Source: Pseudonocardia sp. CNS-139
GTDB lineage: Bacteria > Actinomycetota > Actinomycetes > Mycobacteriales > Pseudonocardiaceae
Assembly (NCBI GenBank): GCA_001942415.1
Contig: MKJX01000226.1
Location: forward strand, 1 to 33,524
Direction: 5' to 3'
DNA length: 33,524 bases
The first letter of the stretch is position 1, and each line of letters opens with the position of its first letter. This document shows positions 28,040 to 33,524 of the stretch, in pieces. Under the pieces are notes generated by a model, which did no database searches, had not been told where the DNA came from, and saw nothing but the letters and a program-made list of their open reading frames with translations. A program made the position numbers and the translations under genes.

Positions 28040-29320
28040 GTGGCGGGAAGACGGGCGCGGCTCGCTCAAGCTCGCAAGGCAGCCGGCCTCACGCAGGAGG
28101 AACTCGCGCACCGCGTCGGCGTCGAACGGTCAACCGTCGGCCGCTGGGAAGCCGGGGAGTCCGAGCCGCAACCGTGGCACCGGCGCAAGCTCGCCCAGCA
28201 CCTCGGCGTCACCCCGAACGACCTCGACACGCTCATCACCGACGAGCCCCCGGCCACGGCGGCCCCGGACGACGCCGAGCTCGAAGCGCTCGAACTCGCC
28301 CGGCGGGCGTCGGCGTCCGACGTGGGCGAGGCGACCCTCCTGCAGCTCGAACAGCTCGTCGACGACCTCGCCGGCTCCTACGCGGCCAGCCGGCCCGCGG
28401 AGCTGCTCGCGCGCGTACGGCAGCACCTCCGCTACGTCGGGCAGCTGCTCGACGGTCGCAAGACGCTGGGCGAGCACCGGCGGCTGCTCGTCGCGGGCGG
28501 CTGGTTGTCGCTGCTCGCCGCGACGCTGCACGTCGACCTGAAGCAGCACGCGGCCGCGACGGCGCGGCTGCGGGTGGCGGACTCGCTGGCGCGGGAGGGC
28601 GGGCACAGCGAGATCCGGGCGTGGGTGCTGGAGACGGAGGCGTGGCGGGTGCTGACGCTCGGCGACTACCGGGAGGCGGCGGCGCTGGCCCGGTCCGCGC
28701 AGCAGGTCGCCCCGCGCGGCACGTCGGCGCTGATCCAGGCGACCGCGCAGGAAGGGCGAGCCGCTGCGCGGCTCGGCGACGGCCGCGCGACCACGGAGGC
28801 GGTGGCGCGGGTCAACCGGATGGCCAGCCCGCTCCCGGCCCCGGACCGGCCGGAGCACCACTACCGGTACGACCCGGCGAAGGCCACGAGCTACACCGCG
28901 ACGACGCTGTCGTGGGTGGGCGACCCGGCTGCGGTCGACCACGCGCGCGAGGTGATCGCCAGGCTCGCGAGCGGGGACCCGCACGGTGGCCGGCCCCGCC
29001 GGCTCGCGACGGCCCGTCTCGACCTCGCACTCGCGCTGATCCGCCGAGGCGAGGTCGAGGAAGCCGCCGAGTCCACGCTCACCGCGGTCGCGTCGGGGCG
29101 GGTCGTCCCGTCGAGCTGGTGGCGGGTCGGTGAGGTCGTGGGGGCTGTCGAGCGGCTCGGCGCCAGGGCATCGCTGCCGCTGCGCGAGGCGTACGAGGAT
29201 CTTCGCGGCGCGAGCGCAGGCCCCGAAGGCCTCAGAGCAGCGGCGCCAGGTACCGCAGCGCGTCCGGCAGCCGGTCCGCCAGCGGGGCGGGCTCGCCCGG
29301 GCGCTCCGGCCGCGAGCTGA
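28040..29320 (+). CDS. XRE-family helix-turn-helix regulator with a TPR-like sensor region
   Basis: From GTG 28040 (VAGRRARLAQARKAAGLTQE) the product has about 426 residues. The XRE domain (residues 1-~65) reads KAAGLTQEELAHRVGVERST then GRWEAGESEPQPWHRRKLAQ, followed by HLGVTPNDLD. The rest is almost entirely helical, with TPR-like pairs such as LAREGGHSEIRAWVLETEAW and LGDYREAAALARSAQQVAPR. This pattern is typical of actinobacterial regulators that sense small molecules or peptides. After REAYEDLRG the C-terminus becomes a Pro/Ala/Gly-rich tail overlapping the converging gene by 89 bases. The tail may be an artefact of an indel near 29200, so the true end may be earlier. A 28-bp palindrome and a direct repeat lie upstream. 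Confidence 0.82.
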   Translation: MAGRRARLAQARKAAGLTQEELAHRVGVERSTVGRWEAGESEPQPWHRRKLAQHLGVTPNDLDTLITDEPPATAAPDDAELEALELARRASASDVGEATLLQLEQLVDDLAGSYAASRPAELLARVRQHLRYVGQLLDGRKTLGEHRRLLVAGGWLSLLAATLHVDLKQHAAATARLRVADSLAREGGHSEIRAWVLETEAWRVLTLGDYREAAALARSAQQVAPRGTSALIQATAQEGRAAARLGDGRATTEAVARVNRMASPLPAPDRPEHHYRYDPAKATSYTATTLSWVGDPAAVDHAREVIARLASGDPHGGRPRRLATARLDLALALIRRGEVEEAAESTLTAVASGRVVPSSWWRVGEVVGAVERLGARASLPLREAYEDLRGASAGPEGLRAAAPGTAARPAAGPPAGRARPGAPAAS

Positions 29321-29951
29321 CGACCACCGTCCCGCCGGACGCCGTCGGTGCGCTCAGCGCGCCCGCCACCAGCCGTTCCGTCACGCCGGGCGGCAGGTAC
29401 TCGACCGTGAGCAGCCCGCGCGCCGCACCCTCGCCGACCTCGACGTTCACGCCCCGCTCCCCACCCGTGCGGCACTCGTCGGTGGTGGCCGCCTCGGGCG
29501 CGCCGACCACCTCGCAGCACCTGCTCGACGAGCGCTCGCAGGGCCGGGTCCTGCCGGTCGGCGCACTCGCCGGTGGCGGGTCCGAGCGGCGGGGCGGGCG
29601 CCGTCGCGGCCTCCGGTGCCGCGGCGTCCGGGACGCTCTGCGCGGCCGGCGGCGGTCCGCCCCCTCGGCCCGGGAGTCGTACGGCGCGGCCGGCGCCAGC
29701 ATCGGCGCCGCGACGGTCGACGCGTCGCCCGCGCCGCCCGAGGAGGAGGACGGGAGCGAGACGACCGTGCCCACCCCGGCCACCGCGACGAGCGCGAGAC
29801 CCGCACCCAGGACGGCGGCGCGGCGGCGCGCGGTCACCCGGCGCGAGGCGCCCACGACGCTCTCCCGGTCGAAGCCGGGGGCGGGCGCGCCGGGGTCGGA
29901 CGCGGCGGCGCGGAACAGGTCACCCAGTCGGTCGTCGTCGAGATCGGTCAT
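29232..29951 (-). CDS. Membrane protein partnered with the ECF sigma factor, putative anti-sigma, frameshifted middle
   Basis: ATG 29951 starts MTDLDDDRLGDLFRAAASDP. A basic region (SRRVTARRRAAVLG) and one membrane helix (LGAGLALVAVAGVGTVVSL, residues ~50-70) come next, then a Pro/Ala-rich extracellular part. Between about 29660 and 29520 the natural reading (AAQSVPDAAAPEATA-like, GPATGECADRQDPALRALVE) is in another frame, so two compensating indels are inferred. The original frame resumes with EVVGAPEAATTDECRTGG to the stop at 29232-29234. Total is about 239 residues. Two extracellular Cys, in GEC and DEC, could pair. There is no HxxxCxxC zinc motif, so an anti-sigma role rests on position 11 bases after the sigma gene and on the single-helix topology. 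Confidence 0.65.
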   Translation of the reverse strand: MTDLDDDRLGDLFRAAASDPGAPAPGFDRESVVGASRRVTARRRAAVLGAGLALVAVAGVGTVVSLPSSSSGGAGDASTVAAPMLAPAAPYDSRAEGADRRRPRRASRTPRHRRPRRRPPRRSDPPPASAPTGRTRPCERSSSRCCEVVGAPEAATTDECRTGGERGVNVEVGEGAARGLLTVEYLPPGVTERLVAGALSAPTASGGTVVVSSRPERPGEPAPLADRLPDALRYLAPLL

Positions 29952-29962
29952 TCCGGCACCTC

Positions 29963-30481
29963 CTATCCGGCCGGTCGCAGGTCGTCGAGCGCGTCGCCGA
30001 GCACGGCGCGCAGCGCGGCCAGCCCGTCGGCGGTCTGGCTCTTCACGGTGCCCTCGCTGCACCCCAGCACGGCGGCGGTGGACGCGACGTCCAGCCCATC
30101 GAGGTACCGCAGGACGAGCACGGCGCGCTGGCGCGGCGGCACCGACCGCAGCCCGTCGACGAGCACGTGCCGCGTCGCGACGGCGTCCGACGCCGACGGC
30201 ACGCCGGGGTGGTCGGCGGGCGGTTCCGCCGTCGCCCGCTCGCGCCGCCACGGCCGCCGCGACTCGTCCACGACCGCGCGCACCAGGGTGCGCCGCATCC
30301 AGGCGTCGAGCGCGGAGCGGTCGCGGATCCGGCGCCAGTGCCGGTGCAGCGCCACGAACGCGGCCTGCGCGTGGTCGTCGGCCCGGTGCCAGTCGCCGCA
30401 CAGGAGGAACGCGGTACGCCGCACGGCGTCCCGCCGCTCGCGGAAGTACTCGGCGAACTCCCGCTCGCTGGCCTCGTCCAC
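29963..30481 (-). CDS. SigE-family ECF RNA polymerase sigma factor
   Basis: A 172-residue protein. Region 2 (FAEYFRERRDAVRRTAFLLC, GDWHRADDHAQAAFVALHRH, WRRIRDRSALDAWMRRTLVR) binds core and the -10 element. Region 4 (LRSVPPRQRAVLVLRYLDGL, DVASTAAVLGCSEGTVKSQT) is the -35-binding helix-turn-helix. The spacing and the FAEYFRERRDAVRRTAFLLCGD pattern place it in the actinobacterial SigE family. GTG 30481 is chosen for the strong upstream GGAGAGGAGGG. A long inverted repeat lies at 30506-30552. The stop is 11 bases before the putative anti-sigma gene, a classic sigma/anti-sigma pair. Confidence 0.93.
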   Translation of the reverse strand: MDEASEREFAEYFRERRDAVRRTAFLLCGDWHRADDHAQAAFVALHRHWRRIRDRSALDAWMRRTLVRAVVDESRRPWRRERATAEPPADHPGVPSASDAVATRHVLVDGLRSVPPRQRAVLVLRYLDGLDVASTAAVLGCSEGTVKSQTADGLAALRAVLGDALDDLRPAG

Positions 30482-30505
30482 CCGGCCCGGCCCTCCTCTC
30501 CGTGC

Positions 30506-30552
30506 GCGCCGACCAAGGGACGCGAGGATCGGGGAGTCCGGTTGGTCGGCGC
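30506..30552. promoter_or_regulatory. Long inverted repeat upstream of the ECF sigma gene
   Basis: GCGCCGACCAA (30506-30516) and TTGGTCGGCGC (30542-30552) are perfect 11-base inverted arms. Inside them GGAC (30518-30521) and GTCC (30536-30539) pair again after a small internal loop. In the sigma direction it would form a strong hairpin just before the ribosome binding site. In DNA form it could be a regulator site for the divergent sigma and threonine aldolase genes. Confidence 0.6.
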
Positions 30553-30640
30553 AGCCCTGTTCACCCGAACAGAGCAAAGTCGTGATCGTTCCGTGACCCT
30601 CCCGCCATCAAGCTGTCGCCGGCTGGTTGAATCGACAGCC

Positions 30641-31755
30641 GTGCGATCCACCTCACGAGCACGGCGATCGGCCCACGACGGCCCGATCGACCTCCGCTCG
30701 GACACCGTCACCCGGCCGACGAAGACGATGCGGGCGGCGATGGCCGCCGCCGAGGTGGGTGACGACGTCCTCGACGGCGACCCGACCATGCGCGAGCTGG
30801 AGGACCGGGTCGCTGCGCTGCTCGGCACGGCCGCCGCGCTGTGGACGCCGAGCGGCTCGATGGGCAACCTGATCGCGCTGATGCACCACCTCGGCCGGGG
30901 CGACGCGTTCCTCGCACCCGAGGGTGCGCACGTCCTGGACAACGAGCTGGGCACGGCCGGGTGGCTGGCCGGCGGCATGCCGCGGCCGCTCCCGCACGAC
31001 GGCGGGCCGGGCAAGGTCTCGCCCGCGGCGGTGCGCCGGGCCGCCGGCGCCGAGGGCCCGTACTACGCGCTGCGCACCACGCTGCTCTGCCTGGAGAACA
31101 CCCACAACGCGGCGGGCGGCACGGTCACCGCGCCCGACGAGCACGCGGCCGTGGTGTCGGCCGCCCGCGCGGCACGGCTCAAGGTCCACCTGGACGGCGC
31201 CCGGCTCTGGCACGCGGCCGTCGCGCTCGGCGTCCCGCCCGGGGCGCTCACGGTCGGTGTCGACACGGTGCAGGTCTGCCTCAGCAAAGGGCTCGGCGCG
31301 CCGGTCGGCTCGGTGGTGGCCGGGTCGGCGGAGTTCGTCGCGGCGCGCGGCGGCTGCGCAAGATGCTCGGCGGCGGCGTGCGGCAGGGCGGTGTGCTGGC
31401 CGCGGCCGGGCTCGTCGCGCTCGACCGGGTGGAGCGCCTCGCCGAGGACCACGAGCGGGCCCGCGTGCTGGCCAACGGGCTGCGCGAGCGCGGCTGGCAG
31501 GTCGCGGCGCCGCAGACCAACATCGTGCTGGTCGGCGTCGCCGACCTGGAGGGCACGCTCCGCCGGTTCACCACCGCGGGCGTGCTCGCGTCGCCGATGG
31601 CCGGGCAGGTCCGGCTGATGACGCACGCCGACCTCACCGACGCCGACATCGCGGCGGCGCTGGACCGCATCGGGCCCGTCGAGCCGGCCGTCGCCGCGGC
31701 GCGCGGGCTCAGGTCGGGTGCCGACCGCGCTCCAGCTCGGCCAGCCGGGCGCTGA
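30641..31755 (+). CDS. Low-specificity threonine aldolase / beta-eliminating lyase, one frameshift
   Basis: A PLP-dependent fold-type I enzyme that cleaves threonine-like beta-hydroxy amino acids to glycine and an aldehyde. Motifs: IDLRSDTVTRPTKTMRAAMA near residue 16, VGDDVLDGDPTM near 39, PSGSMGNLIALM near 70, LENTHNAAGGTV near 151, VHLDGARLWHAAVALG near 182, and PLP lysine Lys216 in VQVCLSKGLGAPVGS. The frame breaks near 31360 and resumes RKMLGGGVRQGGVLAAAG, one base missing. Repaired length is about 371 residues. The last ~20 (GLRSGADRAPARPAGR end) extend past the usual terminus and overlap the converging potassium channel gene by 47 bases. GTG 30641 lacks a Shine-Dalgarno sequence; TTGAAT eight bases upstream may be a weak leaderless -10. 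Confidence 0.9.
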
Positions 31756-32482
31756 CCGACCGCAGCTCCGCGAGCACCTCGGTGAGCTGCTGCTCCGTGC
31801 GGTTGACGTCCTCGGCGACCTCCTCGGCCACCTCGGCGCCGGTCCGGCGCACGGTCTCGACGAACCACGCCGCGATCGACGCCGTCACCACACCGAGCAG
31901 CGCGATGCCCGCCACCATCAGCGACGCCGCGACCATCCGGCCCTCGAACGTCACGGGGTAGCGGTCGCCGTACCCGACCGTGGTGATGGTGGTGATCGTC
32001 CACCACAGCGCCTCGCCGAACGTGGTGATCGACGCCTCGGGCGCGTCCCGCTCGGCGTCCAGCACGGCGAGGGCGGCGACGAACCCGACCAGCGCCACGC
32101 TCCCGGCCACGTAGACGGCGACGCGCCCGCGGAAGTCGCCGCGCAGCTGCCGGTTCAGCACGCTGATCGCCGTGACCACGCGTAGCGCGCGCAGCTGCCG
32201 GAACATCGGCAGCGCCAGCACGACGAGGTCCAGTACGTGGGTGCGCACGTAGCGCCAGCGGTCCCGGGCGAGCCCGAGCCGCACGAAGTAGTCGATCGCG
32301 AAGAGCACCCAGGTGCCCGTGATCAGGGCTTCCGCCGCCGCATCCCAGAACGGGTCGATCGACGTGTCGAGCACCTGCCACGCGTACGCGGCGAGGAAGA
32401 CCACGGCCAGCCCGGTGAGCCACCAGTCCACCCGGCGGTCCCACGCGGCGATCAGCGGCTCCTCCGGTCGGGTTGTGGCCAT
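31709..32482 (-). CDS. Voltage-gated-type potassium channel
   Basis: A 257-residue intact frame with the six-helix layout. S1 is near 22-40 and S2 near 52-68. S4 is a mildly charged helix around LPMFRQLRALRVVTAISVLN (91-110). S5 is near 121-142, then the pore helix FGEALWWTITTITTVGYGDR with the selectivity filter TVGYGD at 168-173, and S6 is MVAASLMVAGIALLGVVTAS. The C-terminal ~40 residues (VAEEVAEDVNRTEQQLTEVL ...) form a coiled coil likely to aid tetramer assembly. ATG 32482 follows TACTCT by six bases, a leaderless arrangement. No RCK/TrkA domain is attached. Confidence 0.94.
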   Translation of the reverse strand: MATTRPEEPLIAAWDRRVDWWLTGLAVVFLAAYAWQVLDTSIDPFWDAAAEALITGTWVLFAIDYFVRLGLARDRWRYVRTHVLDLVVLALPMFRQLRALRVVTAISVLNRQLRGDFRGRVAVYVAGSVALVGFVAALAVLDAERDAPEASITTFGEALWWTITTITTVGYGDRYPVTFEGRMVAASLMVAGIALLGVVTASIAAWFVETVRRTGAEVAEEVAEDVNRTEQQLTEVLAELRSVSARLAELERGRHPT

Positions 32483-32488
32483 GCCCGG

Positions 32489-32494
32489 AGAGTA
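32489..32494 (-). promoter_or_regulatory. -10 element (TACTCT) for the potassium channel gene, leaderless
   Basis: On the minus strand TACTCT is followed by CCGGGC and ATG 32482, with no room for a ribosome binding site. Confidence 0.5.
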
Positions 32495-32499
32495 GGGCG

Positions 32500-33282
32500 T
32501 CAGCGGGGCCGGACCGTCACGTCGCCCGCGCCCGTCGTCACCCGGACGGCGTTCGGCGCCCCGTCCGCGGTCGGCACGGTCACCGCCCGCTCACCGATGC
32601 CGGTGTCGACGTGCACCCGGTAAGGCTGCGAGGTGGGCAGCCCTACCTCCACCTCGCCGCTGCTCACGCCCACATCGAGGCTGGTCGGGGCGGTCGCGAA
32701 GTCGAGCGTGAGATCACCGGAGGACGAGCGGGCGACGAACGTCGGGGAGTCGAGCCGCTCGGCGGCGACCTCACCCGAGCTGACCTCCAGCTCCACCGGC
32801 CCGCGCACGTCGGCGAGCCGCACGTCACCGCTCGACACGGACACCCGCACCGCGGCGGCCGTCACGCCCTCGGCGGTCACGCGGCCGGAGCCCGACCGCA
32901 GGTCCAGCGTGAACCCGTCGGGCACGCGCACGTCGTAGTCGACCTCGCAGCGGCCGAACGGCACGAACGCGCAGCCGGCTGCGAGCGAGACCCCGTCCGC
33001 ACCGGACGTCTCCGTGCCTCGGGGATCGGGCGAGCCGTGGCCGCGCACGGTGCGCACCACCTCGACCCGGTCGCCGTCCGCAGGCCGGACGGTGACGTCC
33101 CCGCTGCTCACCTCGACGGTCAGCTGCGGCACCCGGGCCACGAACGCCATCGACTCCGTGGAGGTCACGGGCGGGTTCAGCCCGCGCGCGACGCCGGTCC
33201 CGACGACGCCGAGCACGGCCACCACTCCGAGGAGCCCGAGCACCAGCCCGGCGCGCTGCACCGCCGGTACGGGAGAGGTCAT
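32500..33282 (-). CDS. DUF4097 (putative adhesin-type beta-helix) protein, membrane-anchored
   Basis: 260 residues from ATG 33282. A single N-terminal helix (AGLVLGLLGVVAVLGVVGTG, ~11-30) acts as signal anchor. The rest is a beta-rich domain with repeated Ser-Ser-Gly-Asp/Glu turns: VEVSSGDVTVRP, VSVSSGDVRLADV, LEVSSGEVAAERL, ARSSSGDLTLDF, VGVSSGEVEVGLP and VTTGAGDVTVRP. This ladder of 'SSG(D/E)V' rungs is the DUF4097 pattern predicted to form a right-handed beta-helix. Two Cys, in AAGCAFVPFGRCEVDYD, may be disulfide-linked outside the cell. The function is unknown. The frame is intact. TACGGT lies six bases before the start. Confidence 0.9.
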   Translation of the reverse strand: MTSPVPAVQRAGLVLGLLGVVAVLGVVGTGVARGLNPPVTSTESMAFVARVPQLTVEVSSGDVTVRPADGDRVEVVRTVRGHGSPDPRGTETSGADGVSLAAGCAFVPFGRCEVDYDVRVPDGFTLDLRSGSGRVTAEGVTAAAVRVSVSSGDVRLADVRGPVELEVSSGEVAAERLDSPTFVARSSSGDLTLDFATAPTSLDVGVSSGEVEVGLPTSQPYRVHVDTGIGERAVTVPTADGAPNAVRVTTGAGDVTVRPR

Positions 33283-33288
33283 GCGAGA

Positions 33289-33294
33289 ACCGTA
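33289..33294 (-). promoter_or_regulatory. -10 element (TACGGT) for the DUF4097 gene, leaderless
   Basis: On the minus strand TACGGT is followed by TCTCGC and ATG 33282. No Shine-Dalgarno sequence is present. Confidence 0.5.
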
Positions 33295-33349
33295 CGAACG
33301 CGAACGGCATGCCGAACTGGGGCAGACCCCCGGATCAGGTTCGGGCACG

Positions 33350-33387
33350 CCGGTGACCGCCCGCCGGATCCGGAGGACGGTCACCGG
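33350..33387 (-). terminator. Strong hairpin between the right-edge gene and DUF4097
   Basis: CCGGTGACCG (33350-33359) and CGGTCACCGG (33378-33387) pair perfectly over ten bases. The 18-base loop contains a second palindrome, CCGGATCCGG (33364-33373). It starts 15 bases after the stop of the gene entering from the right. It is a good transcription terminator candidate without a U-tract. Confidence 0.6.
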
Positions 33388-33401
33388 GATGGTGCGCGAT
33401 C

Positions 33402-33524
33402 TCAGATGAGGCCCTGGACGAGGTCCGTGGCCGAGAAGATGTCAGCGGCCGGGAGGCGCCGGTGACGTCGTCCAGGTCAGCTGGGCCGCGGTCGGCAGGC
33501 CACCGGCGAGACCGGTGACGGTGA
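33402..33524 (-). CDS. C-terminal fragment of an unidentified protein (cut by the window edge)
   Basis: Reading leftward from the window edge, a plausible protein end is TVTGLAGGLPTAAQLTWTTS then PAPP, switching frame near 33460 to AADIFSATDLVQGLI with TGA at 33402-33404. One indel in the G/C-rich stretch would join the two parts. The segment is too short for a family call. Confidence 0.4.

Noticed and set aside
29232..29320. A genuine 89-base overlap between the XRE gene tail and the anti-sigma-like gene.
   Set aside because: The XRE tail after REAYEDLRG turns into low-complexity Pro/Ala/Gly sequence antisense to the other gene, so a missed stop from an indel is more likely. Kept in the coordinates only because no better stop can be fixed.
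33305..33412. Minus-strand TPP-riboswitch-like pieces: CTGAGA near 33399-33404 and GAACCTGATCCGGG near 33328-33341.
   Set aside because: The invariant GGTAATGC part after CCTGATC is missing, the spacing between the halves is unusual, the CTGAGA overlaps a coding end, and the element lies upstream of the leaderless DUF4097 promoter with no thiamine gene nearby. Probably coincidence plus the terminator hairpin.

Overview
The window is chromosomal DNA from a very G+C-rich actinomycete. The gene set, GTG starts, leaderless promoters and purine gene neighbourhood (DUF3073, YgfZ-like and sterol-carrier-family genes beside purF/purM/purL) suggest Pseudonocardiaceae, possibly Pseudonocardia; the genus is an inference from gene content. 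No rRNA, tRNA, CRISPR array, insertion sequence or prophage was seen. No gene-free stretch exceeds about 220 bases.

Layout. (1) 1-7800: a DivIVA-domain protein on the minus strand; a plus-strand Fur-family regulator overlapping a YgfZ/GcvT-like protein; an MFS transporter; a conserved minus-strand actinobacterial protein; DUF3073; methylmalonate-semialdehyde dehydrogenase (mmsA); a small hypothetical; and an NrtR-like Nudix regulator. (2) 7812-15682, minus strand: purM, purF, a GGDEF/EAL c-di-GMP protein, a sterol-carrier-family protein and purL. (3) 15900-18243: small exported or membrane hypotheticals and an EEP-family phosphatase/nuclease. (4) 18250-22482, minus strand: a three-gene signalling cassette (response regulator, CHASE3 histidine kinase, response regulator-PP2C) downstream of purS-purQ. 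(5) 22539-27548, minus strand: a glycosyltransferase, a DUF2334 deacetylase-like protein, purC, purB and a TetR regulator. (6) 27634-33524: a small hypothetical, an XRE/TPR regulator, a SigE-family ECF sigma factor with a membrane partner, a threonine aldolase, a potassium channel, a DUF4097 protein and a gene cut by the right edge.

Functionally, seven purine genes (purB, C, F, L, M, Q, S) cover amidophosphoribosyl transfer, the FGAM synthase complex (small PurL plus PurQ plus PurS), AIR synthase, SAICAR synthetase and adenylosuccinate lyase. Signalling genes sit between the purine blocks, but no sequence feature proves a regulatory link.

A major caveat: about 28 reading-frame breaks occur in 33.5 kb, including in purL and purF, which are normally indispensable for purine synthesis. 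Most are explained by one missing G or C in a short G/C run. This looks like uncorrected sequencing indels rather than mass gene decay, so broken genes are annotated at their inferred full extent with the break positions given. No convincing undescribed system was found. The best leads are regulatory: a recurrent leaderless-promoter signature before nine genes, a 28-bp near-perfect palindrome beside the XRE gene, an operator-like palindrome before the NrtR-like gene, a long hairpin before the sigma factor, and a 22-bp-period repeat at 3789.
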